A stretch of DNA of 64,000 bases from Oscillospiraceae bacterium (lineage in GTDB: Bacteria > Bacillota > Clostridia > Oscillospirales > Oscillospiraceae). Within the stretch, counting starts at the first letter, position 1; every line of letters starts with the position of its first letter. A program made the translations under genes and the position numbers. Below, in pieces: positions 15,412-24,191 of the stretch. A model generated the notes under the pieces. It was given only the letters and a program-made list of their open reading frames with translations, did not search any database and was not told the origin of the DNA. Where the stretch lies: the NCBI GenBank assembly GCA_017482385.1, contig JAFUNI010000007.1, forward strand, positions 1 to 64,000, in the 5' to 3' direction.

Positions 15412-16776
15412 TTAGAATAACAAAGCGGAGCCGTCGCCGGCCTTTTTCGTCAGCTTGCCATTTTCCAGGAAGCCCATTTTGTGCAGCCACCGGTTAAATT
15501 CCGGGATGGCGGTCTTGCCGGTCAGCTCCCGGAGGGCTACGGTTTCACGGAAGCCGGTGGTCTGATAGTTGAGCATAATATCATCGCCGTGAGGAATGCC
15601 CATAAAGTAATTACAGCCCGCAACGGTCAACAAGGTCGCCAGATCCTCGATGGAATTTTGGTCAGCCTTCATATGGTTGGTATAGCAGCAATCGCAGCCC
15701 ATACTGATACCAGTGAGCTTGCCCATAAAATGGTCCTCCAGGCCCGCTCTTGTCACCTGCCGGGCATCGTACAGATACTCCGGGCCGATAAAGCCCACCA
15801 CCGTATTCACCAAAAAGGGTGAAAACCGCTTAGCAAAGCCGTAGCACCGGGCCTCCATGGTTACCTGGTCGGTATCGTGGTGGGCGTTACTGCTCAGCTC
15901 CGAACCCTGGCCGGTTTCAAAATACATCACATTAGGGCCTTCTGCTGTGCCGTCGGTAAGCAGAAGGTCTTTGGCATCCTGGATGGTTTGGGCATTAAAA
16001 CCGAAGGCCTCGTTGCCCTTTTGGCTGCCGGCAATGGACTGAAAAATCAGGTCACAGGGCGCGCCGGCACGGACCGCTTTCATTTGGGCGGTAACATGGG
16101 CCAGGACGCAAATTTGGGTGGGAATCTCCCAATGCTCCTTGATCTCTTGGAAGCGGCGGAGGATCTTCCCTACCTGCTCGGGCGAGTCTGTCACAGGATT
16201 GAGGCCGATCACCGCATCGCCTGCGCCGAAGGACAGGCCCTCCAAGGTGGAGGCTGTGATGCCCTCCGGGTCATCGGTGGTATGGTTAGGCTGCAAGCGG
16301 CAGGACAACGTGCCAGGCAGTCCGATGGTGGTATTGCAATGGGCGGTGACAGGCATTTTTGCCGCCGCATAGATAAGGTCTAAGTTGCTCATCAGCTTGG
16401 CAACTGCTGCCACCATCTCAGAAGTCAGGCCCCGGCGCACCTTGGCAATGTCATCAGCAGTGGTGCTTTCGGATAAAAGCCACTCCCGCAGTTCAGCAAC
16501 TGTCCAGTTTCGGATTTTCTCATAGGTGGGAGTATTTACATCGTCCTGGATGATGCGGGTGACTTCGTCTTCCTCATAGGGAACAGCGGGATTCTCCCGC
16601 AAATCCGCCAGTGTCAGTGCCGACAGCACCACCTTGGCCGCCACCCGTTCCTGGGCAGACTCCGCTGCCAGGCCCGCCAGCTTGTCGCCGGTCTTTTCCT
16701 CGTTAGCCTTGGCAAGAACCTCTTTTACATTCTTAAATATATAGGTTTTACCCAACAGGGTAGTTTTCAGTTTCAT
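15412..16776 (-). CDS. eutB: Ethanolamine ammonia-lyase large subunit
   Basis: The 454-residue catalytic large subunit, standard length, a TIM barrel that binds adenosylcobalamin with EutC. Conserved stretches include TVGLPG-type CNTTIGLPGTLSCRLQPNHTTDDPEG, FQSIAGSQKGNEAFG and YFETGQGSELSSNAHHG-like phrasing (here HHDTDQVTMEARCYG). It lies eleven bases before eutC. In the lumen of the microcompartment it releases volatile acetaldehyde, which EutE and EutG consume. Confidence 0.97.
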   Translation of the reverse strand: MKLKTTLLGKTYIFKNVKEVLAKANEEKTGDKLAGLAAESAQERVAAKVVLSALTLADLRENPAVPYEEDEVTRIIQDDVNTPTYEKIRNWTVAELREWLLSESTTADDIAKVRRGLTSEMVAAVAKLMSNLDLIYAAAKMPVTAHCNTTIGLPGTLSCRLQPNHTTDDPEGITASTLEGLSFGAGDAVIGLNPVTDSPEQVGKILRRFQEIKEHWEIPTQICVLAHVTAQMKAVRAGAPCDLIFQSIAGSQKGNEAFGFNAQTIQDAKDLLLTDGTAEGPNVMYFETGQGSELSSNAHHDTDQVTMEARCYGFAKRFSPFLVNTVVGFIGPEYLYDARQVTRAGLEDHFMGKLTGISMGCDCCYTNHMKADQNSIEDLATLLTVAGCNYFMGIPHGDDIMLNYQTTGFRETVALRELTGKTAIPEFNRWLHKMGFLENGKLTKKAGDGSALLF

Positions 16777-16788
16777 GGAAACATCCTT

Positions 16789-17865
16789 TCACTTCTTTTG
16801 CCGGGTCAGCAGCATTGCCACCGCCACAGCGCTGACACCGCCTGCCAGTTTGCCGGCAATCATTGCCGGGAGCATCTCCGGTGCAAAACCTGCTGTAAAG
16901 CCCATATGGTCACCGAACACAAAGGCGGCGCTCACCGCAAAGGCCACATTCACCACCTTGCCCCGGTTGTCCATATTTTTTACCTGCTCAAAGGTAGCAA
17001 TGGAATTGGCTAATGTGGCGATCAGACCGCCGGCGGCTACCTCGTTGATGCCCAGCCGCTTGCCCAAAGCCATCAAAGGCTTTCGCAGCAGCTTGGTGAT
17101 GACCTTTACCAAAGGGAATGCGCCAGCCAGCACAATGGCAATAGCGCCTACGGTGGCAAAGCCCTCCTCCAAAGAGGCCATACCGGGAATGATTTGAAAT
17201 CCGGTCAGCTCCTCCACAATGGCAGCACCCAAGCCAATGGTAATAAGGATAATCACGCCCTTACCGAAGATGCCAAAGCCCTTGATCATTGCTTTTTCTG
17301 CAAAGATAAGGCCCACGGCGATCAGCGCGCCCATCAGCACAATGGGAATGAGGTTTCGCAGCACCATTCCTACTGGGAATCCGGCAACCAAGCCGCCTAC
17401 TAAAAGACCCACGGGAATGGTGACGATACCGGCCAAAATGCCCTTTGCCATTGCGGGATGGTCTTCGGCTTTGAGGATTCCCATTGCCACGGGAATGGTA
17501 AAGACAATGGTCGCGCCCAGCATACTGCCGCAAAGCACACCGCCCATAAGGGCAGATTGAGGATCATTGCTCATCTGCTGGGCCAAAGAGCCGCCGCCCA
17601 TATCGCAGGCCAGTATGGAGCCGGCAAACATGGCCGGGTCTGCACCCAAAAAGCGGTACACCGGCACAACCACAGGGTTGAGTATTTCTGCCAGTACCGG
17701 CGCAAGGGCGATAATACCCAGCATTGCCAGGGCCAGCGTGCCCATTGCCAAAATGCCCTCTTCAAAGGACTCTCCCAGGCCAAAGCGATTGCCTAAAATC
17801 CTGTCAATGGCGCCCAAGGCGGCAAAGGCCGCCATCACAGCAATTAAGATTTCGTGGACAGACAT
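16789..17865 (-). CDS. eutH: Ethanolamine permease EutH
   Basis: A 358-residue inner-membrane permease with about ten hydrophobic segments. It carries EutH phrases such as MGGGSLAQQMSNDPQSALMGG and GDHMGFTAGFAPEMLPAMIAGKLAGG. It facilitates ethanolamine entry, important when external substrate is low or acidic pH limits diffusion. Its place immediately before eutB fits the Firmicutes gene order. The start at 17865 (MSVHEILIAVMAAFAALGAI) gives the usual length. Confidence 0.95.
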   Translation of the reverse strand: MSVHEILIAVMAAFAALGAIDRILGNRFGLGESFEEGILAMGTLALAMLGIIALAPVLAEILNPVVVPVYRFLGADPAMFAGSILACDMGGGSLAQQMSNDPQSALMGGVLCGSMLGATIVFTIPVAMGILKAEDHPAMAKGILAGIVTIPVGLLVGGLVAGFPVGMVLRNLIPIVLMGALIAVGLIFAEKAMIKGFGIFGKGVIILITIGLGAAIVEELTGFQIIPGMASLEEGFATVGAIAIVLAGAFPLVKVITKLLRKPLMALGKRLGINEVAAGGLIATLANSIATFEQVKNMDNRGKVVNVAFAVSAAFVFGDHMGFTAGFAPEMLPAMIAGKLAGGVSAVAVAMLLTRQKK

Positions 17866-17869
17866 AGTA

Positions 17870-18118
17870 TCACTCCGTTCCGGGGTGCTGTTCCGGGTCT
17901 ACAATGGCAACTACCGCCGCATCCACCGGCGCCTCCATGCAGAATTTACTGGCCACAGTGCCGGTGACCAGAAGCACTTTATCCCCTTTACCGGCGCCTA
18001 CCTGGTCTGCCGCCACCACCGGGCCCAGCATGGTATCCACCACCAAAAAGGTCTGCCCTTGCAGGCATTGGGCCTTTCGGCTGGACCACACGGCCCCTGT
18101 TACAGTTCCTATTTTCAC
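17870..18118 (-). CDS. eutN: Microcompartment vertex protein EutN/CcmL (BMC-P)
   Basis: An 82-residue pentameric shell vertex protein. The core MKIGTVTGAVWSSRKAQCLQ and GDKVLLVTGTVASKF, followed by PVDAAVVAIVD, are standard EutN/CcmL motifs. It caps the corners of the polyhedral shell. It overlaps the TIGR02536-like gene by four bases (ATGA). Confidence 0.95.
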   Translation of the reverse strand: MKIGTVTGAVWSSRKAQCLQGQTFLVVDTMLGPVVAADQVGAGKGDKVLLVTGTVASKFCMEAPVDAAVVAIVDPEQHPGTE

Positions 18119-18504
18119 TTCTCCATAATCTCCTTTGCCAAGGGTGTTAATACCGCGCCGGGGGGCGGCTGCTTGCCCGCCTGGCGCAAAAGTCTTGCCT
18201 CCTGAGCGGTGACAAGCCGCTTTTGTCCCCCGTCGGTAAAGACAATACCCCAGTTTTTTAAGTTCCGACGGCTGGATGCCAATGCCGCCCCCAGCGCCCG
18301 GTTCTTTGGGGCTTGGGGAAATCCGGGGGCATAACAGACAACCGGCTTTCCCTCTGCCAAAAAGGTCAGCGCCAGCTCATTGGTAAAGCACAGGGCTTGC
18401 CCCAATGTCAGCGAACCGATCACAATGGCATCATAAGGGGGTGTATTTTCATAAGAATACCCCAAATCACAGGGAGGCTTATCCCCTATCAGCAACGCCC
18501 TCAT
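18115..18504 (-). CDS. Ethanolamine utilisation protein of the TIGR02536 type (unknown function)
   Basis: This 129-residue soluble protein begins MRALLIGDKPPCDLGYSYEN and contains YDAIVIGSLTLGQALCFTNE and GKPVVCYAPG. It looks like the TIGR02536 family, a hypothetical protein confined to Firmicutes eut operons. The first half has the look of a Rossmann-like or flavodoxin-like sheet. It overlaps both neighbours by four bases, so its level is tied to PduL and EutN. Its function is not established; shell assembly or cargo handling is a guess. Confidence 0.8.
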   Translation of the reverse strand: MRALLIGDKPPCDLGYSYENTPPYDAIVIGSLTLGQALCFTNELALTFLAEGKPVVCYAPGFPQAPKNRALGAALASSRRNLKNWGIVFTDGGQKRLVTAQEARLLRQAGKQPPPGAVLTPLAKEIMEK

Positions 18505-19100
18505 GATAAGATCCTCCCCAGGTCTCCGTTTTGAAACCCGCAGGCATTGGCCTCGTCATAGTCCAGGTGGACACGGGTCTGAAAGTCGGGACTTACCCGC
18601 ACCACCACATCTTCAAAAATCAGAGGTCTGTCCGTATAGACCTGCAGGCGCACCACCTGCTTATCCTTCACGCCCATTTGCTCTGCGTCCCGGGGGGTGA
18701 TATGGATATGCCGCCGGGCCACGATCACACCCTCCTGGAGGGAAACCGTTCCCATCTCCCCTTGCAAAACCGCACCGGGGGTATTGGCAATATCCCCGGA
18801 CATACGGACAGGGGCAGGAATACCCAAAGTTCTTGTGTCAGTGAGGGACAGCTCCACCTGGCCTGCCTTTCGTTCCGGGCCCAGCACCGCCACATTTTCA
18901 AAACGGCCTTTGGGGCCAACCACCGTCACCCGTTCATTGGCTAAGAACTGTCCCGGCTGGGACAGCTCCCGCTTGGGGGTAAGACGGTGCCCAAACAAAG
19001 CTTGGGCCTGGGCTTCGGTGACATGGACATGGCGTCCCGAAGCCTCCAGCTCCACAAAAATCCGGTCCATCACCCGACGGACGATATCTTCATACTGCAA
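18501..19100 (-). CDS. pduL: Phosphate propanoyl/acetyltransferase PduL
   Basis: A 199-residue phosphotransacylase that converts acetyl-CoA to acetyl phosphate and regenerates CoA inside the microcompartment. The zinc-binding histidines are in SGRHVHVT and ARRHIHITPRDAEQMG. The N-terminal ~20 residues (MQYEDIVRRVMDRIFVELEA) are an amphipathic helix, as expected for an encapsulation peptide. It replaces EutD of enterobacterial eut operons. It overlaps the downstream TIGR02536-like gene by four bases. Confidence 0.95.
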   Translation of the reverse strand: MQYEDIVRRVMDRIFVELEASGRHVHVTEAQAQALFGHRLTPKRELSQPGQFLANERVTVVGPKGRFENVAVLGPERKAGQVELSLTDTRTLGIPAPVRMSGDIANTPGAVLQGEMGTVSLQEGVIVARRHIHITPRDAEQMGVKDKQVVRLQVYTDRPLIFEDVVVRVSPDFQTRVHLDYDEANACGFQNGDLGRILS

Positions 19101-19104
19101 AGTA

Positions 19105-19782
19105 TCACTCCTTGCAATCTACTTTAATTTGGATCATAATCAGGTACAAAAAACTACTCAGGCGGTTAAATCCACGGAGCAGATCCTCCCGGCTGTCCGG
19201 GAAGGCCGCCACCGCATACAGCTCTGCCGCCCGGGCCGCGCACCGGGCCTTGTTTACCTGCAAAAGCAGGCTGCTGTCCTCCGGGCTGGGCATAAAATGG
19301 GGTTGGCCGTAAAATTCCTGGGGACGGTGGCTCCGCTCCCGGAGGGCTTTTTCGTCCATACCGCCCAAAAGGGTTTCTTTAACAGGTTCGCCCAGCACCT
19401 CATATCGCAGTAGATTCCGGGCAAAGGCCAAGGCCTCCTCCAGCTGCTTGCGGATATGCCCGGTAGCAGCTGTGCAGCAAACCAAAAGCTCCGCCTCCAA
19501 GGTATCCACCGACCCCCGGAGCAAGATCCGGGGATGGGTCTTGGGCACCAGTACAAACCCATTGAGATGGGTCATATTTTCGGGTTTAGAGTCCATATAA
19601 CCGCCGTTTAAGAGCCGGTAGCGCTCGGGCTTGGCATCACTTGCCGGGAGAATCTCGATCCGCTCCCGGGTAAGATAATCCCTGGCATCAGATGTCAGCT
19701 GGTCGCCCTTACCCAAATAAAACACCCGCTTGCCGTCCCGGTTACGAATATTATCCCGGACAGCGTCCTTAGAATACAGCAT
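19105..19782 (-). CDS. eutT: Cobalamin adenosyltransferase EutT
   Basis: A 225-residue ATP:cob(I)alamin adenosyltransferase that makes the adenosylcobalamin cofactor for EutBC. Family phrases are MTHLNGFVLVPKTHPRILLR and GSVDTLEAELLVCC, with paired cysteines in the region where EutT has its metal site, followed by a helical C-terminus. Its start overlaps the eutM stop by one base (TAATG). Presence of EutT means that imported or recycled cobalamin can be activated locally. Confidence 0.95.
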   Translation of the reverse strand: MLYSKDAVRDNIRNRDGKRVFYLGKGDQLTSDARDYLTRERIEILPASDAKPERYRLLNGGYMDSKPENMTHLNGFVLVPKTHPRILLRGSVDTLEAELLVCCTAATGHIRKQLEEALAFARNLLRYEVLGEPVKETLLGGMDEKALRERSHRPQEFYGQPHFMPSPEDSSLLLQVNKARCAARAAELYAVAAFPDSREDLLRGFNRLSSFLYLIMIQIKVDCKE

Positions 19783-20084
19783 TACTTAGCGGGGGCTGCA
19801 GGACCGGACTTGCCCTTGGGCAGAATATTGTCTACCTCAGTGTGGGGACGGGCTATGACATGGACGGAGATCAGCTCGCCAACCTTCTCAGCGGCAGCTG
19901 CGCCGGCATCGGTGGCTGCTTTTACTGCGCCCACATCGCCACGGACCATAACGGTCACAAGGCCGCCGCCTACCTGCTCCTTGCCAACCAACTGGACATT
20001 GGCGGATTTTACCATGGCGTCGGCTGCCTCAATGGCACCGATCAGGCCCTTTGTTTCGATCATACCCAAAGAATTCGTGTTCAT
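19782..20084 (-). CDS. eutM: Hexameric shell protein EutM (BMC-H)
   Basis: A 100-residue canonical BMC-H protein, beginning [20 protein letters not shown] and containing [23 protein letters not shown]. It is the main facet tile of the microcompartment. The last ~12 residues (KSGPAAPAK) are a flexible extension. It is the only BMC-H in the visible operon, so EutK/EutS roles are absent or covered elsewhere. Spacing of 13 bases to eutE. Confidence 0.97.
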   Translation of the reverse strand: MNTNSLGMIETKGLIGAIEAADAMVKSANVQLVGKEQVGGGLVTVMVRGDVGAVKAATDAGAAAAEKVGELISVHVIARPHTEVDNILPKGKSGPAAPAK

Positions 20085-20097
20085 AATAATGACTCCT

Positions 20098-21522
20098 TTA
20101 CTTTAATCGTTCCAAAATTTTTGCTGTGATGATCTCCACCAGATCACCCTGGGGACATTGGGGTGCGGAAATATGGTCTGTTCCCCAGGCTACCCGGCGG
20201 ATATTGATGAGATCCATAGGGGAAATGTTATTGGACGAAGAACTGCCGCCCACCGCACCGCATCCTAAGGTCAGCGCCGGGAACAGTCCAGTAGATGCGC
20301 CGATGCCGCCCAGGGCTGCCGGGGTATTCACCAGGAACCGGGAGACCGGGATCTGCAAGGCAAATTTCCGGATCACGGCTTCGTCCTCTGCGTGCATGGC
20401 GAAGGTGTGACCGCTGCCCTCATGGATCAGCACCTCGATAGCTTTGGCAAGGACAGCATCCTCCGACTCCATCACAAAGAAAGCCAGCACCGGGCAAAGC
20501 TTTTCCATGGAATAGGGCCGGGTCGGGCCTGCCTCCTGCTCCCGGGCAACCAACACCTTTGTGGACGGTGGCACGGCAAAGCCTGCCATCTCCGCCAAGG
20601 CGGTTGCGGGCTTGCCCACGATCTCCGGGTTCAGCGTGCCGTTGGGCTTAAACAAGAGCTTGGCAAGCTTTCCGGCCTGCTCCTTATCCATAAAGAAAAA
20701 GCCCATCTTGGATGCCTTTTCCTTTACCGCCTGCTCCATAGGCGCTTCCACAATGATGCTCTGCTCCGATGCACAGACAGTACCGTAGTCAAAGGTCTTG
20801 GAGCGGAGAATGCAGCTGAGCGCCTTTTCTACATCCGCAGAATGGTGGATATACACCGGGCCGTTACCTGCCCCCACACCGATGGCAGGCTTGCCGGAAG
20901 AATAGGCCGCCTTCACCATTGCCGGGCCGCCGGTTGCCAAGATCAGCCTGGTTTCCGGCGCTTCCATCAGTTCCTTACACCCGGCCATCGAGGGGATGCT
21001 CAAACAGCCCACCGTTCCTTTGGGCGCGCCGGCAGCCTCTGCGGCCTTGGTTACGATATCCGCCGCCCGCATGGTACAGGCTATGGCCTTGGGGTGGGGC
21101 GAAAAGATGATGGTATTACCGGACTTAATGGCGATGAGTGCTTTATAGCACACGGTGGAGGTAGGGTTGGTACTGGGCACGATGGCGGCGATCACCCCCA
21201 TGGGCACACCGATCTCCCATAGTTTTTCCTCCGGTTTTTCCTTTAATACCCCCACGCAGGTCATATTCCGGATCGCCTCCAGCACCCGCTTGGAGGCAAA
21301 TTCATTTTTTGTGATTTTATCGGCCACATTGCCGAAGCCCGTTTCCCGCACAGCAAGCTCTGCCAGTTCCGGCGCTGCCTTTGCAAAAGCATCGGCTACA
21401 GCCTGGACAATGGCATTCAGCTTTTCCTGGGGCATTTGGGCCAATGTCTTTTGCGCCTGCTCCGCCTGTCGAGCCAGTTCTCTGGCCTGCTGGCGCGCCT
21501 GCAAATCCTTATCCAGTTCCAC
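20098..21522 (-). CDS. eutE: Coenzyme-A-acylating acetaldehyde dehydrogenase EutE
   Basis: This 474-residue enzyme oxidises acetaldehyde to acetyl-CoA with NAD+. The catalytic cysteine lies in [12 protein letters not shown] and the nucleotide-binding part in [20 protein letters not shown]. The GTG start at 21522 has GGAGGG five bases upstream; the frame closes just upstream, so the typical N-terminal encapsulation helix is not encoded. Instead, after a Pro-rich linker, the chain ends [13 protein letters not shown], an amphipathic helix that may be a C-terminal encapsulation peptide. It overlaps eutA by 14 bases. Confidence 0.96.
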   Translation of the reverse strand: MELDKDLQARQQARELARQAEQAQKTLAQMPQEKLNAIVQAVADAFAKAAPELAELAVRETGFGNVADKITKNEFASKRVLEAIRNMTCVGVLKEKPEEKLWEIGVPMGVIAAIVPSTNPTSTVCYKALIAIKSGNTIIFSPHPKAIACTMRAADIVTKAAEAAGAPKGTVGCLSIPSMAGCKELMEAPETRLILATGGPAMVKAAYSSGKPAIGVGAGNGPVYIHHSADVEKALSCILRSKTFDYGTVCASEQSIIVEAPMEQAVKEKASKMGFFFMDKEQAGKLAKLLFKPNGTLNPEIVGKPATALAEMAGFAVPPSTKVLVAREQEAGPTRPYSMEKLCPVLAFFVMESEDAVLAKAIEVLIHEGSGHTFAMHAEDEAVIRKFALQIPVSRFLVNTPAALGGIGASTGLFPALTLGCGAVGGSSSSNNISPMDLINIRRVAWGTDHISAPQCPQGDLVEIITAKILERLK

Positions 21523-22876
21523 TTTTTCCCTCCGTTGACAATACAAGTGTTTTGATTACTACAGGCAGCGCCGGGCCAACCGGGCTACCAATATCCAAAA
21601 AGCTCTCATTTTCCAGCTGCAGCCCATCGATGCACAGGCAAGGGCGGTTAGGCTCTGCCAATCGGATACAATGTCCCAACGCCTTCGCCATATCCGCCTC
21701 CAAGCACACCAAAAGCTCTCCCCGGCTGCCAGCAAGCAGAGTTTTAGCCAAGGCTTTAATTTCTTCGTAATTGCACGAAAGGCTGCCGGGAATCGCCAAT
21801 ACAATATTTTCAGCATCCTGACCTGCATAAGCAGCTTTCACCGCTTGGGGGGTAATGGGCTGTGTCAGCACCGACACAGGCAGATTCTTTTTAGGGAGGG
21901 CCACATCCGCATAAAACACCGTAGAGCCGGAAAGCCGGGTACTGTGGCAGCCTGCACCGATCACTGTGGCCCGGATAGTCTGTTCTCCCAGACGGTAGTT
22001 TTGGCAAAGGGAGCTTTCCTGAATCGTTCTTCCCAAAAGAACACCAATATCCCCATAGGCAAAGGGGCTTGCTTCCTTTTCGATGCAATCGGCAACGCCC
22101 CCGGAAAAGGAGATGACTTCCGGTCTTTCCGGTGTCCAATGACCTGCGTTTTCTTTGGTGGTGAGTTTTTCCAGCAGGTCCGTGGGGGGTATCAGTCCGG
22201 CAGCCATCTGTAAAGCTTTTACCAGTTTGTCTGTTATTGTCCTCAATTGGCTCTCGGTGGGGATATCCCCCAAACGCAAATCCGTCAAACCGTTAAGAAC
22301 CGGCGAAAGATAGGTCACTTTTCCGGATGCATCCAATTTCACCAGCCGCCCGCCCACATTCAGACAGCCGGTACGAATGATTTTCCCGTTTTCAATAAAG
22401 GAAAGATTGCTGGTTCCCCCACCGATATCCATATGCAAAACCGTCTTTCCGGTTTTGGCGGAATACTCCGTTGCCCCCGCCCCCTTGGCAGACAGCACGC
22501 TCTCCAAATCCGGTCCGGCGGTGGCCACCACAAAATCTCCGGCAAAGCCGGCTAAATGGTTTAGTACCTCTTTGGCATTTTCTTTCCGGGAGGTTTCTCC
22601 GGTGATGATCACCGCGCCGGTGTCCACTTGGGCTTTTGTGATTCCGGCGGCAAGATACTGCTCCTCCACCCAGCCCGCAATCCGCTGTCCGTCCACCAGT
22701 TCCCCGGAAATAAGGGGTGTGAAAATCACGGGGCTTTGATAGAGGATCTGCCGCTGACCGATGACCATTTTGGGTACAGAAAAAGCATTGCCCCGGTTTT
22801 CCACTGTCAGCTCCGAAAGGATCAGCTGGGTGGTGGTGGTACCCACATCCAGCCCCACACTGATCAGCTTACCCAA
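21509..22876 (-). CDS. eutA: Ethanolamine ammonia-lyase reactivating factor EutA
   Basis: A 455-residue chaperone of the actin/Hsp70 ATPase type that exchanges damaged B12 from the lyase. The N-terminal phosphate-binding loop is VGLDVGTTTTQLILSELTVE, followed by TGETSRKENAKEVL and MDIGGGTSNLSFIENGKII. It starts next to eutG with an eight-base overlap (22869-22876), and its end overlaps eutE by 14 bases. It is a usual partner of EutBC in Firmicutes eut operons. Confidence 0.95.
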   Translation of the reverse strand: MGKLISVGLDVGTTTTQLILSELTVENRGNAFSVPKMVIGQRQILYQSPVIFTPLISGELVDGQRIAGWVEEQYLAAGITKAQVDTGAVIITGETSRKENAKEVLNHLAGFAGDFVVATAGPDLESVLSAKGAGATEYSAKTGKTVLHMDIGGGTSNLSFIENGKIIRTGCLNVGGRLVKLDASGKVTYLSPVLNGLTDLRLGDIPTESQLRTITDKLVKALQMAAGLIPPTDLLEKLTTKENAGHWTPERPEVISFSGGVADCIEKEASPFAYGDIGVLLGRTIQESSLCQNYRLGEQTIRATVIGAGCHSTRLSGSTVFYADVALPKKNLPVSVLTQPITPQAVKAAYAGQDAENIVLAIPGSLSCNYEEIKALAKTLLAGSRGELLVCLEADMAKALGHCIRLAEPNRPCLCIDGLQLENESFLDIGSPVGPALPVVIKTLVLSTEGKSGTG

Positions 22877-23948
22877 GACCTGTCACCTGGGAAAGGATCT
22901 GCTGCACCATAGCTTCTGTGGGCGGTACGGGATTGGTTTTGCAACAGGGGTCTTCCAATGCTGCCTTTACAATAGCCGCACTCTGCTGCGCCACTTCCCG
23001 GGGAGACACGCCCGCCTGGGCCAGGGTTTGGGGCTGCTGCAGTTCCTTACGCAATCGCATAAGGGCATTGCGCAAATTCCGCACCGCTATGGTATCCGCT
23101 GCAGCTCCCAAGCCTGCGCTCCGGGCAAGCTCCGCATAAGCGCCGTAAGCGGCGGTATTATGCTCCACCACCGCAGGCAGGAGGATGGCATTGAGTTTGC
23201 CGTGGGCGATGTGGAATCTGCCGCCCAAAACATGAGAAATCGCATGACACAGGCCTAGTCCTGATTGGGAAAAGGCCACACCCGCCATAGTCGCCGCCAA
23301 GTGGATTTCCTGCCGCACATTGGTATCGCCCCGATAGGATGCGGGCAGCTTTTGCAAAGCCGTAACAAACGCATCCCGGGCCAGGGCTTTGGACATTGCT
23401 CCCGCCCCGGCGGCTACATAGCTTTCCAGGGCGTGGGCGACCACATCGTAGCCTGCATCGGCAATGATGCTTTTGGGCAAAGTGTGCAGCAGATCCCCGT
23501 CCAAAATAGCCATTGCCGGCAGCAGGGCTTTATCCACAAGGGGATGCTTACTGCCGTTATGGGACAATACCGAAAAATCCGTCACCTCTGAACCGGATCC
23601 GGAGGTCGTGGGAATGGCCACTAGAGGAATAGGCTTGCCGGCAAAGTAGATCATTGCCTTGGCGCAGTCCATCACACTGCCGCCACCCAAAGCCACCACC
23701 GTATCCGGCTCAAATTTCTGCACTAAGGCCGTTCCCTCTGCCGCCAGCTCCACGGAAGGCTCTCCCTTTACCTCATAGAAATAGGCCACGCTGTCCGCTC
23801 CGGCGGCAGCCTGAAGCCTGCGGGGCACATCCGTATCCTTAAAAAAAGGCGCAGCCACCACCAAAAGCCGTTTGCTCTTTAGTTGTTTCAATTCCCGGAT
23901 CGCACCGTGGCCGGAAATGATCTTCGTTGTACAGGAGAATGTTTCCAT
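22869..23948 (-). CDS. eutG: Iron-containing alcohol dehydrogenase EutG
   Basis: A 359-residue type III alcohol dehydrogenase that reduces acetaldehyde to ethanol, recycling NADH made by EutE. The signature ALGGGSVMDCAKAM, VAIPTTSGSGSEVTDFSVLS and the metal-ligand region GLCHAISHVLGGRFHIAHGKLN are all present. The start METFSCTTK at 23948 has AAAGGTGG upstream; the longer frame (24008) lacks one. It is the first gene of the operon. No clear encapsulation helix is seen, so delivery may depend on partner proteins. Confidence 0.93.
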   Translation of the reverse strand: METFSCTTKIISGHGAIRELKQLKSKRLLVVAAPFFKDTDVPRRLQAAAGADSVAYFYEVKGEPSVELAAEGTALVQKFEPDTVVALGGGSVMDCAKAMIYFAGKPIPLVAIPTTSGSGSEVTDFSVLSHNGSKHPLVDKALLPAMAILDGDLLHTLPKSIIADAGYDVVAHALESYVAAGAGAMSKALARDAFVTALQKLPASYRGDTNVRQEIHLAATMAGVAFSQSGLGLCHAISHVLGGRFHIAHGKLNAILLPAVVEHNTAAYGAYAELARSAGLGAAADTIAVRNLRNALMRLRKELQQPQTLAQAGVSPREVAQQSAAIVKAALEDPCCKTNPVPPTEAMVQQILSQVTGLG

Positions 23949-23963
23949 CTGTTCACCACCTTT

Positions 23964-24030
23964 GCTGTGAGTATTTCCCAAATGCAGGAAAATATGTGCA
24001 TTTCTCAAAAAACTTGTGGAATCTCACAGC
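23964..24030 (-). promoter_or_regulatory. Nested inverted repeats in the eut leader
   Basis: GCTGTGAG at 23964-23971 and CTCACAGC at 24023-24030 can pair, enclosing AAATGCA at 23980-23986 and TGCATTT at 23997-24003. They lie between the divergent starts of eutG and the ABC lipoprotein gene, directly upstream of the eutG ribosome-binding site. Either an operator or a leader RNA switch is possible. No eutVW pair is present to control an antiterminator. Confidence 0.5.
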
Positions 24031-24107
24031 ACTTTACCTAACTAAAGCAGCAAATCAGCCGTTCTTTTGTGCACAGTGCCAAAGTTGGAAAAAAACGCAA
24101 AAAACAC

Positions 24108-24136
24108 TTTACAACTTTAATTTGGTGAAGTATAAT
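24108..24136 (+). promoter_or_regulatory. Promoter of the amino-acid ABC transporter operon
   Basis: TTTACA at 24108-24113 and TATAAT at 24131-24136, 17-base spacing, about 55 bases before the lipoprotein start. Confidence 0.8.
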
Positions 24137-24191
24137 ACAGCCATCAACCAACGGAGGGAATCCCCTCCACAATCAGAAAGGAACGATTATT

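Noticed and set aside
23949..24191. B12 riboswitch upstream of the eut operon
   Set aside because: No B12-box-like or other riboswitch landmark was seen; the leader is short and has only the nested inverted repeats.
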